Assembly (NCBI RefSeq): GCF_001050155.1
Contig: NZ_LFVY01000005.1
Coordinates: forward strand, 62,001-126,000
DNA from: Nitratireductor soli
Lineage (GTDB): Bacteria; Pseudomonadota; Alphaproteobacteria; Rhizobiales; Rhizobiaceae
Direction: 5' to 3'
Length of the DNA stretch: 64,000 nt
How positions within the stretch are numbered: the stretch's first letter is position 1; every line of letters begins with the position of its first letter. The notes beneath the pieces were generated by a model, which was not told where the DNA came from, searched no databases, and was given only the letters and a program-made list of their open reading frames with translations. Both the position numbers and the translations under genes were made by a program. Positions 24,193 to 34,251 of the stretch are shown here, piece by piece.

Positions 24193-24771
24193 CTATGAAT
24201 TCGGGTTCGCGGCGGCGACACGGATGGCGCGCGCGACAGCCTCACGGCCAAGGATGGAATTGAGAGTGGCGAGCCGCTGCAGCAGCTCAGCCTCATTGCG
24301 AAAGGATCGCGCCAAATCGGCGATCAACCGCTGCGTAGGCATTGGCGGGAGCGGGACCACGAGCTTATCGAGGGTCTCTTTTGGCAGTCGAGCGAGACCG
24401 CTGCCCTGCTTGTTGCCGGAGAAAGCCGCCTGCGTTGCGGGGAGATCAAGAAAGGCCGCCAGATACCCCGGATCGACTTTCGCTGTATCGGGGCGCACCA
24501 AGTATAGATCCAGTGATATAAAAGCGCCGAACCAAGAATGGGCAGCGAGGCACACGTCGGTTGATGCGCCGCGCGCACCAACGATCAAGTCGCCTTCTTC
24601 TATCGGCAACGCTCTGGCCACAGCCGGCGGCTCACCGGCTGTGGCCAACTTGGGCGCGCGGCCGGACCGTAGGTCGGACAGATCGGATAGACGCACAAAA
24701 CGCGAGGACCCGTCGCCCTCGTGAACCGCCAAGCCGGAATATATGTCCGCAATTTCTCTGAGTTCGAGCAT
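24193..24771 (-). CDS. Half-size HsdS-like specificity protein (single TRD)
   Basis: This encodes 192 aa forming one complete target-recognition unit: MLELREIADIYSG at the start, RFVRLSDLSDL, GDLIVGARG, then KLVVPLPPMPTQRLIADLAR and a helix. It is about half the length of a normal HsdS and is the first gene of the operon. Half-S proteins can dimerise to recognise palindromic sites, replace the full S, or dampen activity. Only 2 bp separate GAGG from the ATG, so initiation may be weak or leaderless. A truncated HsdS remnant is the alternative, but both ends look clean. Confidence 0.82.
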   Translation of the reverse strand: MLELREIADIYSGLAVHEGDGSSRFVRLSDLSDLRSGRAPKLATAGEPPAVARALPIEEGDLIVGARGASTDVCLAAHSWFGAFISLDLYLVRPDTAKVDPGYLAAFLDLPATQAAFSGNKQGSGLARLPKETLDKLVVPLPPMPTQRLIADLARSFRNEAELLQRLATLNSILGREAVARAIRVAAANPNS

Positions 24772-24891
24772 ACCTCAAACTACATAAACTGCATCGGAGA
24801 CGCAATAGGGATATGAGGCGTTCTCTAGCTAAAATTCAATCCACGCCCTACTGCCCCTATCGGGAACTGGTGCACGGTTGGGACCACCACC

Positions 24892-25255
24892 CGTGAGAAT
24901 TTCCGCGCGGCGTTCCATGGGGTTGATTTCGGCCGGATTGTCGGCGTCACCGACGTGGATGCGGAACGTCTGCTGAAGGATGCTGGCATCGTTCGCCATC
25001 GCGATAAGATCGCCCCCTCATCAACAACGCGAAACGCGCCCAGGAAATGGCGGAGCGAGAAGCCCCACTCGCGGCCTAAGTCTCGCGCTTCGAGCCGGCT
25101 TTGGAGGAACTGGCCGCACCTCAAACCATGTCGACTTCGGCCGCTTCGACCGCGCTATCGAAAGATCGGAAGAAACGCGGTTGGTCCTTTGTCGGCCCGA
25201 CCACCGTCCATGCCTTCATGCGGGCTATGGACCTCATCAATGATCACGGAGGGAT
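24892..25255 (+). pseudogene. tag: Degraded DNA-3-methyladenine glycosylase I (tag)
   Basis: Pieces of the Tag protein appear in order on the plus strand but in different frames. RENFRAAFHGVDF, then GVTDVDAERLLKDAGIVRHR and DKIA, is read from about 24892 to 25013. STALSKDRKKRGWSFVGPTT, then VHAFMRAMDLINDH, is read from about 25140 to 25245. The N-terminal third (with the zinc-ligand region) is missing and at least one frameshift lies between the pieces, so no active enzyme can be made. The 5' loss begins just beyond the start of the restriction operon, suggesting that insertion of the island cut the gene. Confidence 0.8.
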
Positions 25256-25672
25256 GTGTCGTCCGGCAACAGGCGGCAGCCGCGAGGACGATTTTCATAC
25301 CACCTGCATAGCTAAAAGGAAGACGGAACGCCGCCGTTCACCCGATATCACCGTCGCTAGATACACTATCTCCACCGAAACCCGCCGATTACCGCACACT
25401 GTGAATTATCATATAAACATCAAATGGTTATGATGATCTCGTAGTGCTCATTTTCGTCGGACGTGGCCCGCCATCATCCCGCTCACGGCAAGTTCGCTTG
25501 GCTCATTGCCTCCGTGGGGCGGCCTGACCGGCCGGCGCCCCGTTGGGCTTCAAGGTTGAAGTCTCTGCCGAATTCTTCGCAAACCGGTCTCGAGCCGCTC
25601 AATCAAGTCGAGCATGGCGAAAACGTTTCCCTCGCGTCACCTTGTAACGATGCTTTCGCCGGGTCGGGCGGC
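25256..25672. other. Gene-free junction DNA after the tag remnant
   Basis: About 417 bp. No frame on either strand gives a recognisable protein. Composition is mixed, with an AT-rich patch at 25360-25440. It may contain scars of the event that truncated tag. No tRNA, direct repeat or integrase was seen. Confidence 0.4.
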
Positions 25673-26065
25673 CTACTCCTCAAAGCGATCCGTGGCGTCA
25701 CGATCGCGGTCGTATCGTCTCGTGAGCGGAAACGGAGGCAACCAGGATTCGCGACGGATGATCCAGCTTTCGTAGGTTGGCATCAATTGGTCAGGAGCAT
25801 CCAGGGATCCCAGGTTCACTTCAATTTCATCTGCGCTGCGCGCGAAAACGGACGAGCCGCAACGGGGACAGAAAAACCGCCCGGCGTAGTCGCGTGTTTC
25901 GCCATCGATCGTCACCGCATCCTGGGGGAATATGGCGGAAGCGTAGAAAAGGGCTCCATGATGCTTGCGGCAGTCGAGACAGTGGCAAAGGCCGACCCGG
26001 TATGGACGACCCGACGCTACGATTCGGACGTTGCCGCAAAGGCAACCGCCGGTGAATTGGTCCAT
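25673..26065 (-). CDS. GFA family (glutathione-dependent formaldehyde-activating enzyme-like) protein
   Basis: This encodes 130 aa with the full zinc-cysteine pattern of the Mss4-like GFA fold: GGCLCGNVR near residue 6, LCHCLDCRKHHGALF around 26-40, and CPRCGSSVF around 66-74. Proteins of this family bind two zinc ions; most are of unknown substrate despite the formaldehyde name. It is monocistronic, flanked by gene-poor DNA. Start at 26065 (MDQFTGGCLC) has a purine-rich AAGAGGG upstream. Confidence 0.88.
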   Translation of the reverse strand: MDQFTGGCLCGNVRIVASGRPYRVGLCHCLDCRKHHGALFYASAIFPQDAVTIDGETRDYAGRFFCPRCGSSVFARSADEIEVNLGSLDAPDQLMPTYESWIIRRESWLPPFPLTRRYDRDRDATDRFEE

Positions 26066-26338
26066 GCTGCGCCCTCTTTTGAATGGTCGGGATGGTTACA
26101 ACGAGCAGCACCGTCATGGCAATTGCTCGCTGCAGGCGCCGGCGATGATGATCCGGGCTCTCAAAGCGGGCGCGAGATCTCGCTGTCCAGCGGTACCTCT
26201 CCGAGCCGGGCGCTGGAGCTTTGACCGCTTGTCGCAATCCGACGGGGATTGCCCGCTTCTAGGGTCTATCCTTTCGAGCCGATATGGCTAAGCTGACATC
26301 CGCGGCCCGGGGACAAGCTTATGAGGACCGATCGAACG

Positions 26339-26590
26339 ATGAACGAGAAATACGATACCTACGCAGTGGCCATCATTATCGCGTTCGGGTCACTGATTAT
26401 CGGCGGCCTGATGGCGGCGACGCTTGCCTTCGGTTCGCGCGACGGTTTTTTGTTCGCGCTGGGTGCGGCCGCTTCCGCATGGCTCGCCGGCTACGCGATG
26501 TTCTTCGACAGAGCGCGCGGGTTTATCGCGCTCACCGCCCTGTCTGTTGCCATGACGATCGGCGCCATCATACTGCTCATCAAGCTTTAG
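26339..26590 (+). CDS. Small membrane protein, unknown function
   Basis: This encodes 83 aa starting MNEKYDTYAV, almost entirely hydrophobic after residue 8: helices at about 9-30 (AIIIAFGSLIIGGLMAATLA), 36-55 and 60-81. A longer in-frame start exists at 26321. The three-helix layout with short loops gives no functional clue. The reading frame is much cleaner than the shadow frames around it. Confidence 0.6.
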   Translation: MNEKYDTYAVAIIIAFGSLIIGGLMAATLAFGSRDGFLFALGAAASAWLAGYAMFFDRARGFIALTALSVAMTIGAIILLIKL

Positions 26591-26883
26591 GGGTTGCTTC
26601 ACATCGTCTTTGAGACTCATCCGAACGCGCATTGCAGCGTTGATCGAACCTCGCTGGCGGGTCGGCGCGCCCTGCCGTCTTATCGGGCTTGTAAAACGCG
26701 CTGCTTCGGTTACGGTCGCGAAAGTTGAGGCTTCAACCATCATAATGAGATGTGGCCAGGCACGCCGGCAAACGACGCTGCCCAACACATCCGGGAACGA
26801 CAATACCGGCGCGACCGCCATTGGTTGCTGGCAGGAAAAGGGGTTTGGCAGCAACCTGAAGCAACACCCAGAGGAGAACGGTG
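26591..26883. other. Intergenic region upstream of the peptide ABC operon
   Basis: These 293 bp contain no credible gene and must hold the promoter of the following importer operon. GAGGAG at 26871-26876 is the ribosome binding site of the binding-protein gene. No riboswitch-like fold was recognised. Confidence 0.5.
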
Positions 26884-28503
26884 ATGCCGCAGAGGCTTTT
26901 TGACTATTTTTCCGCGTTGTCGCGATGGACGGTTCTTGCCGCCATCGCCCTTTGCCTGTCCTTGACGGCCGCCTCGCAGGCGGGCGCCAAGACATTGCGC
27001 TTTGCCTTTCAAGGCACACTCAACGCGCTCGATCCCTATTCACTGAACGAGACCTTCACGCTTGGCATGCTGGCCAATGTCTATGAGGGCCTGACCAAGC
27101 GCGACAAGGACCTGAGCATCATCCCCGGTCTCGCCGAGAGCTGGGAGACGCTCGATCCGCTCACCTGGCGGTTCCACCTGCGCCAGGGCGTCAAGTTCGC
27201 CAATGGCAATGATTTCAACGCCGACGACGTGATCTTCTCCGCCGAGCGCGTGCGCGCCGAGGGTTCGGATCTGAAGACACGCATTCCGGCCGATTCGGAA
27301 TGGGTGAAGGTCGACGATTACACGGTCGAGGTGAAGCTGAAGTCACCGAACCCGATCCTGCATTACGAGTGGGATACCTGGTACATCATGGACAAGGAAT
27401 GGGCCGAGGCCGAAGGCGCGATTGTGCCGATCTCGGCGCGCGACACCAATCCCGGCCAGGCCGCCTTCAAGGCCAATGGCACAGGCGCCTTCACCATCGA
27501 GAGCCATGAGCCCGGCGTGAAGACGGTGTTCAAGCCGAACCCCAACTGGTGGGGAACGCCCGAGCACAATCTGACCGAGGTCGTGTTCACGCCGATCGCC
27601 GCCGACGGCACCCGCGTGGCAGCGCTTCTGGCCGGCGATGTCGATCTGATCGACCCGGTTCCCGTGCAGGATATCCCGCGCGTCAACGCCAATGCCGACA
27701 CGGAAGCCCTGACGGGACCGGAACTGCGCGTCATCCATCTGGGCTTCAACCAGATCCGCGACGAGCTGCCCACCTCCGACATCAAGGGCAAGAACCCGTT
27801 CCGCGACGCCAATGTGCGCAAGGCGATCTACCAGGCGATCGACATCGAGGCGATCAAGGACCGCATCATGCGCGGCCTGGCGACGCCGGTGCCGCTGCTG
27901 ATCGCCAATGAGCAATACTCAGGTTCGGGTGATTTTCAACGCTGGCCCCATGATCCCGAAGCGGCAAAGGCGCTGCTCGTCGAAGCTGGCTATGCGGATG
28001 GTTTCTCCGTCAGCATGGATTGCCCGAATGACCGCTACGTCAACGACGAAGCGATCTGCCAGGCGGTGGTCTCAATGCTGGCGCGTGTCGGCGTGAAGGT
28101 GAATCTGAACGCCCAGCCGAAGGCGCAGTATTTCGCCAAGGTTCTGGCACCGGGCGGCTACGACACCGATTTCTACCTGCTCGGCTGGACACCCGGCTCG
28201 TTCGATTCGTGGAACGTCCTGACCAATCTGGCTGGCTGCCGCGACGAGACCGGCGCAGGCGGACCGTTCAACCTCGGCGGCTATTGCAATGAGAAGGTGG
28301 ACGAACTGGCCAAGCAGATCGTCGTGGAAACCGACGCGACCAAGCGCGACGCTCAGATCAAGGACGCCTACACGATCATGACCGAGGAAACGTCGCACAT
28401 CCCGCTGCATCAGCAGTCGCTGGTGTGGGGCAAGCGCAAGAACATCGATATCGTCCAGCGGCCGGACAACCAGGTGCTGTTCTACTGGGCGAAAGTGAAC
28501 TGA
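26884..28503 (+). CDS. ABC transporter substrate-binding protein, peptide/nickel type (SBP family 5)
   Basis: This encodes a 539-aa periplasmic binding protein of the DppA/OppA family. The signal peptide covers residues 1 to about 36 (hydrophobic core TVLAAIALCLSLTAASQAGA). The mature protein has the family features TLRFAFQGTLNALDPY, NVYEGLTKRD, LRQGVKFANGNDFNADDVIF and a C-terminal lobe with FYLLGWTPGS. The ATG at 26884 is preferred over the adjacent GTG because GAGGAG lies seven bases upstream. It is the first gene of a complete importer operon, followed by a hairpin and the two permeases. The substrate is probably a di- or oligopeptide, but this is not fixed by sequence. Confidence 0.93.
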   Translation: MPQRLFDYFSALSRWTVLAAIALCLSLTAASQAGAKTLRFAFQGTLNALDPYSLNETFTLGMLANVYEGLTKRDKDLSIIPGLAESWETLDPLTWRFHLRQGVKFANGNDFNADDVIFSAERVRAEGSDLKTRIPADSEWVKVDDYTVEVKLKSPNPILHYEWDTWYIMDKEWAEAEGAIVPISARDTNPGQAAFKANGTGAFTIESHEPGVKTVFKPNPNWWGTPEHNLTEVVFTPIAADGTRVAALLAGDVDLIDPVPVQDIPRVNANADTEALTGPELRVIHLGFNQIRDELPTSDIKGKNPFRDANVRKAIYQAIDIEAIKDRIMRGLATPVPLLIANEQYSGSGDFQRWPHDPEAAKALLVEAGYADGFSVSMDCPNDRYVNDEAICQAVVSMLARVGVKVNLNAQPKAQYFAKVLAPGGYDTDFYLLGWTPGSFDSWNVLTNLAGCRDETGAGGPFNLGGYCNEKVDELAKQIVVETDATKRDAQIKDAYTIMTEETSHIPLHQQSLVWGKRKNIDIVQRPDNQVLFYWAKVN

Positions 28504-28522
28504 AGCGACCCTTGAAACCCTG

Positions 28523-28560
28523 CGGCCCGCGCCACCGTTGAGACATCACGGCGCGGGCCG
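28523..28560 (+). terminator. Intergenic hairpin between binding protein and permease genes
   Basis: CGGCCCGCGCC and GGCGCGGGCCG make an 11-bp stem with a 16-base loop, 20 bp after the binding-protein stop. There is no U-tract. Such hairpins commonly protect the abundant binding-protein message 3' end and attenuate read-through into the permease genes. Confidence 0.5.
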
Positions 28561-28589
28561 GTCGTTTCAGCGCTTCAGGAACTTTTTGG

Positions 28590-29573
28590 ATGATTGCATT
28601 TGCCATCAAACGGTTTGTCCAGGCGCTCGGCGTCATGCTGGTCGTCGCATTGATTTCCTTCATGATGTTTCGCTTTGTCGGCGACCCGGTGAATCAGCTG
28701 GTCGGCGTCGATACGTCGCCGGCCGAACGCGCCGCGCTGCGCGAGACGCTCGGCCTGAACGACCCGGTGATGCTGCAGTTCGGCCGTTTCGTGTTGAAGG
28801 CGGCGCAGTTCGATTTCGGCATCTCCTATCAGTTCAAGCAGCCGGTGGCGGCGCTGATCGCCTCGCGCCTGCCGGCGACGCTGGAACTGTCCTTCGTGTC
28901 GGCGCTGTTCGCGCTGGCGATCGGCGTGCCGATGGGGGTCTATACGGGGCTTTACCGCAACACCTGGCTGGCGCGCGGATTCCTGGCGGTAAGCCTGATC
29001 GGCGTGTCGTTGCCGACCTTCCTGATCGGCATCCTGCTGATCTTCGTCGTGTCGGTCAATCTCGGCTGGCTGCCCTCCTTCGGGCGCGGCCAGACGGTCA
29101 ATCTGGGCGGCGTGTGGAGCACCGGCCTGTTGACCAAATCGGGCCTGCAATCGCTGATCCTGCCGTCGATCACACTCGGTCTGTTCCAGATGACGTTGAT
29201 CATGCGGCTGGTGCGCGGCGAGATGCTGGAGGTGCTGAGAACAGACTACATCAAGTTCGCCCGCGCCCGCGGCCTGTCGCGCCGGGCGATCAATTTCGGT
29301 CACGCGCTGAAGAACACGCTGGTGCCGGTGATCACCATCACCGGGCTGCAACTCGGCTCGATCATCGCTTTCGCCATCATCACCGAAACCGTGTTCCAGT
29401 GGCCGGGCATGGGCCTGCTGTTCCTGCAGGCCGTGCAGAATGTGGATATCCCGATCATGGCGGCCTACCTGCTTTTGATCGCCTTCCTGTTCGTCGTCAT
29501 CAATTTCATCGTCGACCTCCTTTACGTGGCGGTCGACCCGCGCATTCGCCTCGACGGCGGAACGGCAGGATAG
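28590..29573 (+). CDS. ABC transporter permease, DppB/OppB type
   Basis: This encodes a 327-aa inner-membrane permease with six or so helices. It has the N-terminal MIAFAIKRFVQALGVMLVVA signature of DppB proteins and a C-terminal EAA loop (VLRTDYIKFARARGLSRRAI) that contacts the ATPase. It pairs with the next gene to form the channel. The gap to the following permease is 4 bp. Length is normal for the family. Confidence 0.94.
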   Translation: MIAFAIKRFVQALGVMLVVALISFMMFRFVGDPVNQLVGVDTSPAERAALRETLGLNDPVMLQFGRFVLKAAQFDFGISYQFKQPVAALIASRLPATLELSFVSALFALAIGVPMGVYTGLYRNTWLARGFLAVSLIGVSLPTFLIGILLIFVVSVNLGWLPSFGRGQTVNLGGVWSTGLLTKSGLQSLILPSITLGLFQMTLIMRLVRGEMLEVLRTDYIKFARARGLSRRAINFGHALKNTLVPVITITGLQLGSIIAFAIITETVFQWPGMGLLFLQAVQNVDIPIMAAYLLLIAFLFVVINFIVDLLYVAVDPRIRLDGGTAG

Positions 29574-29577
29574 AGCC

Positions 29578-30546
<969 letters not shown>

Positions 30547-31602
30547 ATGACCCCTGCCCTGTCCGTCCGCAATCTCCGCATTGAAATCCCGACGCGCCAT
30601 GGCGTGCTCACGGCGATCGACGATCTGTCGTTCGACATCGCCGCCGGCGAGGTTTTGGGCATGGTCGGCGAATCGGGAGCCGGCAAGTCGATCACCGGTT
30701 CTGCCGTGATCGGATTGCTCGAGCCGCCCGGCCGTGTCGCCGGCGGCGAGATCCATCTGGCCGGCGAGCGCATCGACCATCTGCCGCCCGATCGTATGCG
30801 GCGCATTCGCGGCAAGCGCATCGGCATGATCTTCCAGGATCCGCTGACCAGTCTCAATCCGCTGTATCGCATTGGCGACCAGCTCGTTGAAACCATCATG
30901 ACGCACCAGCGCATGACGACGGGCGAAGCGCGCGACAAGGCGCGCAAACTGCTCGAGGAGGTCGGCATTCCGGCGGCAAAGACGCGGCTGTCCTCTTATC
31001 CGCATCAGTTTTCAGGCGGCATGCGGCAACGCGTCGTCATCGCGCTGGCGCTGGCCGCCGATCCGGAACTGGTGATTGCCGACGAGCCGACCACCGCACT
31101 CGATGTCTCCGTGCAGGCGCAGATCATCGCGCTCCTGAAGCAGCTTTGCGCCGAGCGCGGCGCGGCCGTCATGCTGATCACGCACGATATGGGCGTGATC
31201 GCCGAGACCGCCGACCGGGTCTGTGTGCTCTATGCGGGGCGGCTGGCGGAACTCGGGCCCGTGCGCGGCGTGGTGAAACTGCCGCAGCACCCCTACACGA
31301 TCGGCCTGATGGCGGCGATCCCGTCGCTGACGGGCGATCCGGACAAGCCGCTGGCGCAGATTCCAGGTTCCATGCCAAGGCTGGGGACGATACCCGATGG
31401 CTGCGCGTTCAACCCGCGGTGCGACTACCGCTTCCCGCCCTGCACCACTGAGCGGCCGGTGGCCTATGCCGCCGGCACCAGCCAGGCCGCATGCCTCCTG
31501 CATGCGCCGGAATTTTCACGCGTGGCGCCGGCCGAAACGCTGAAAGCGGCTGATGCCGCTGGCATTCGATTGCCAAAGCCGGCTGGCGAGGCGGTGCGAT
31601 GA
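30547..31602 (+). CDS. ABC transporter ATP-binding protein, DppD/OppD type
   Basis: This encodes a 351-aa ATPase. It has Walker A GESGAGKS near residue 41, signature FSGGMRQR near 158, Walker B LVIADEPTTALD and a C-terminal oligopeptide-transporter tail with CAFNPRCDYRFPPC (iron-sulphur-like cysteines usual for the family). It starts right after the permease stop and overlaps the second ATPase by 4 bp. It energises import together with the next protein. Confidence 0.94.
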   Translation: MTPALSVRNLRIEIPTRHGVLTAIDDLSFDIAAGEVLGMVGESGAGKSITGSAVIGLLEPPGRVAGGEIHLAGERIDHLPPDRMRRIRGKRIGMIFQDPLTSLNPLYRIGDQLVETIMTHQRMTTGEARDKARKLLEEVGIPAAKTRLSSYPHQFSGGMRQRVVIALALAADPELVIADEPTTALDVSVQAQIIALLKQLCAERGAAVMLITHDMGVIAETADRVCVLYAGRLAELGPVRGVVKLPQHPYTIGLMAAIPSLTGDPDKPLAQIPGSMPRLGTIPDGCAFNPRCDYRFPPCTTERPVAYAAGTSQAACLLHAPEFSRVAPAETLKAADAAGIRLPKPAGEAVR

Positions 31603-32633
31603 CGGTGGCCGGAGAAGTCGTCGAGACGGAAACCGTCAATTCAGGCAAACCGCTCGTCGAGGTGAAGGGGCTGCGTCGGGTGTTCGACCTGTCGAAGCCC
31701 TGGCTGAACCGGATGATCGAGCGCGAAGGCCGCATTCTCCTGACGGCCGTCGATGGCGTCGACTTCGCCATCAAGGAAGGCGAGACCTACGCGCTGGTCG
31801 GTGAATCCGGATCGGGAAAATCGACCATCGCCAAGATGGCGGTCGGGCTTTTGCCGCCCAGCGCCGGGTCGATCATGATCGACGGAACGGATGTCTGGGG
31901 CAAGAAGAGCCAGGACACAGAGCGCCGCATGCGGCGCAAGATCCAGATGATCTTTCAGGACCCGTTCGCCAGCCTCAATCCGCGCTGGCGGGTCGGTGCG
32001 ATCATCGCCGAGCCGATCAGCGCCTTCGGCCTGATCTCCGATCCGCAGGATCGCGCCGCGCGGGTTGGCGAACTCCTGTCGCTGGTCGGCCTCGACCCGC
32101 GCGACGGGCAGAAATTCCCGCATGAATTTTCCGGCGGCCAGAGACAACGCATCGCCATTGCCAGGGCGCTGGCCTCGGAGCCGAAATTCATCGTCTGCGA
32201 CGAGCCGACCTCGGCGCTCGATGTCTCCGTCCAGGCGCAGGTGCTGAATCTGTTGCGCGACCTGCAGGAACGGCTCGGCCTGACCTATCTGTTCATCAGC
32301 CACAATCTGGCGGTGGTGCGCCATGTGGCGACCCGCGTCGGCGTGCTTTATCTGGGACGCCTTGTGGAGGAAGCGCCGGCGCGCGACCTGTTCGCCGCGC
32401 CACAGCACCCCTATACGAAGATGCTGCTCGAGGCGGTGCCCGACATCGACATGGAGGGCAAGGACCGGCAATCCATCGCCGGCGAAATTCCAAACCCGAT
32501 CACACCGCCGCCGGGCTGCCATTTCCATCCGCGCTGTCCAGTCAGGCGGGTGGAATGCGATGTGAAAATTCCCCTGCCACTTCCCGTCGGCGATGCGACG
32601 GTGCGCTGCCATCTGTTCGATCCGTCGCCGTGA
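31599..32633 (+). CDS. ABC transporter ATP-binding protein, DppF/OppF type
   Basis: This encodes a 344-aa second ATPase of the importer. It has Walker A GESGSGKST around residue 69, signature FSGGQRQR, Walker B FIVCDEPTSALDVS, and a C-terminal cysteine tail GCHFHPRCPVRRVEC. An insertion after the first strands (FDLSKPWLNRMIEREGR) is a common DppF variant. It is the last gene of the operon; a terminator follows at 32701. Confidence 0.94.
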   Translation: MTVAGEVVETETVNSGKPLVEVKGLRRVFDLSKPWLNRMIEREGRILLTAVDGVDFAIKEGETYALVGESGSGKSTIAKMAVGLLPPSAGSIMIDGTDVWGKKSQDTERRMRRKIQMIFQDPFASLNPRWRVGAIIAEPISAFGLISDPQDRAARVGELLSLVGLDPRDGQKFPHEFSGGQRQRIAIARALASEPKFIVCDEPTSALDVSVQAQVLNLLRDLQERLGLTYLFISHNLAVVRHVATRVGVLYLGRLVEEAPARDLFAAPQHPYTKMLLEAVPDIDMEGKDRQSIAGEIPNPITPPPGCHFHPRCPVRRVECDVKIPLPLPVGDATVRCHLFDPSP

Positions 32634-32922
32634 CGGCGTTTGGCAACCGGCATACGGCGACCGGGTGAGGAACGCATGGGCTTCGCTGGCCAAAAACAAA
32701 AAAGCGGGCCTGTGCCCGCTTTCCTTCGTTTCTGGGACTGTGTCGTGGCGCCGGTACATTCATGGTCGCCAAACCGTCTTCCAGGTCAAATACAGTCGCT
32801 CTGTCGGGGAACCTCACCGCATATCCTGCAGGACCTTCCGCGCCGATCGAGCGACCGGTGACGCTGATATAGGTGGTGTTGGGCGACAACGCAAGGCCCG
32901 GCTGCCGCGATGTCCGGCTTTC
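32634..32922. other. Intergenic region between convergent importer and export loci
   Basis: These 289 bp between a plus-strand operon end and the minus-strand HlyD gene end contain the terminator at 32701-32721. A 115-codon minus-strand frame (32542-32889) follows hlyD but overlaps that terminator and the importer gene, and its C-terminal half looks like shadow. Its first 60 residues cannot be excluded as a small gene. Confidence 0.45.
32701..32721 (+). terminator. Intrinsic terminator of the peptide importer operon
   Basis: AAAGCGGGC-CTGT-GCCCGCTTT followed by CCTTCGTTT, with an A-rich run (CAAAAACAAAA) before it. The symmetry means it can serve both strands, so it may also end the minus-strand export operon. 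Confidence 0.8.
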
Positions 32923-34251
32923 CTATCGTTCACCCAGGCTCGCGCCGAGCTGCGAGACCAGCGGAGCGATGAAATAACTGATCAGCGTCCGGTCGCCGGT
33001 GATCGCATCGACCGAAGCGGTCATGCCCGGACGCAAGGCGAAGCGGCCCGACGGCGAATCGAGAAAATCCGTCTCCGGCGCCAGCCGCACGATAAAACCC
33101 CAGCGTCCGGGTTTCGTCTCGACGGCGTCGGCGGCGATGTCGGTGATGCGCGCGCTGACAGTGCCGAACCGCTCGGCGGGAAAGGCGTCGAGCTTCACCC
33201 GGACCTTTTGCGCGACGGCGAGGAAGCCGCTGTCTTCATTGGCGAAGATCGCTTCGATCTCGAGCGGCCCCTCGTCGGGCACGATGCGCATCAGGCTTTC
33301 GCCCGCCTGGGCGATGCCGCCAATCGTGAAGATCGACAATTGCTCAACCGTTCCCGCAACAGGCGCTTCCAATGTCGCTGCGGCGATGCGCCGTTCGACG
33401 GCGCGACGCTGCTGATCGAGCGCCGCCCGGCGGCTGTTGATCTCGCTCATCCGCTGCAGCGCGCTGTTCCTGCGCGCCGTGACGATCCCGGCACGCTCGG
33501 CGCGCAGAACCGTCGTTAGAACGGTCTTCTGATCGAGTTCGCGGACGAGCACGTCGCGCCCCTTCTGCAGGCCGGTGAACTCCTCCAGCACCCGCAGATA
33601 GGCGCCGCGCGACGATGCGCCGCTCTCCACCAGCTTTTCGGCGGCGGCGAGCCGCTCGGCCTGGATTTTCAGAGCGGCGTCGTTGCGGTCGATGTTGCCG
33701 CGCGTGACAAAGGCCGATTTTTCATTCGCTGCGATGCGTGCCGTCGCCTGCCGCAGGCTTGCCGCTATGTCGTCGCGCTCGGCGGCAAGCAGGCGCTGCT
33801 GCTCGGCAAGGATCGCGTTACCGGCCGTGCCCTGGTCGATTGCGGGAAAGTCGTCCGCGCTGACGGCCGGCGGAGTTCCATCTTGCAGACCGGGCGCCTC
33901 CAGTCCCGCAAGCAGGCTTTCCAGTCGGTTGCTTTCGATCCTCAGACGTGTCTCCTCCTCACTGATCAGGTCGCGTTCGACCTTGGCCGCGGTCGCGTCG
34001 AGCTCGATCAGGATCTGCCCCTTGGCGACCCGCCTCCCGTCGCGCACGTGAATTGCCGTCACGGCGCCGGAGAATTCTGCCTGAATGAGCTGGACGCGCC
34101 CGACGGGAATGACCCTGGCGGAACCGCGCGCGGTGATCTCGACGCGGAAAATGCATGCCGCGACCAGGCTGGTCAAAAACACGCCGACGGCAAACAGGGA
34201 GGTGGCGCGCAGGGTGGGAGATGCGACGCGCGGTGCGCCGGGCGTGTTCAT
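32923..34251 (-). CDS. HlyD-family periplasmic adaptor of a type I secretion system
   Basis: This encodes a 442-aa membrane fusion protein. An N-terminal membrane anchor lies at about residues 16-34 (ATSLFAVGVFLTSLVAACIF). A lipoyl half-motif GAVTAIHVRDGRRVAKGQIL follows, then a long coiled-coil hairpin (about residues 90-270), the second lipoyl half LEAPVAGTVEQLSIFTIGG and a C-terminal beta-barrel ending in GMTASVDAITG. It bridges the inner-membrane ABC exporter to an outer-membrane TolC, which is not encoded here. The ATG at 34251 overlaps the exporter stop by 4 bp; the longer frame is antisense noise. It is the last gene of the peptide export operon. Confidence 0.93.
   Translation of the reverse strand: MNTPGAPRVASPTLRATSLFAVGVFLTSLVAACIFRVEITARGSARVIPVGRVQLIQAEFSGAVTAIHVRDGRRVAKGQILIELDATAAKVERDLISEEETRLRIESNRLESLLAGLEAPGLQDGTPPAVSADDFPAIDQGTAGNAILAEQQRLLAAERDDIAASLRQATARIAANEKSAFVTRGNIDRNDAALKIQAERLAAAEKLVESGASSRGAYLRVLEEFTGLQKGRDVLVRELDQKTVLTTVLRAERAGIVTARRNSALQRMSEINSRRAALDQQRRAVERRIAAATLEAPVAGTVEQLSIFTIGGIAQAGESLMRIVPDEGPLEIEAIFANEDSGFLAVAQKVRVKLDAFPAERFGTVSARITDIAADAVETKPGRWGFIVRLAPETDFLDSPSGRFALRPGMTASVDAITGDRTLISYFIAPLVSQLGASLGER

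Noticed and set aside
1-26880. Insertion sequences or an integrase gene that would explain mobility
   Set aside because: No transposase, tyrosine or serine recombinase motif was found. Mobility genes must lie to the left of the window or be absent.
32542-32889. 115-codon minus-strand frame downstream of hlyD
   Set aside because: It overlaps the importer terminator and coding end, and the second half is arginine-rich shadow. The first half is plausible but unsupported.
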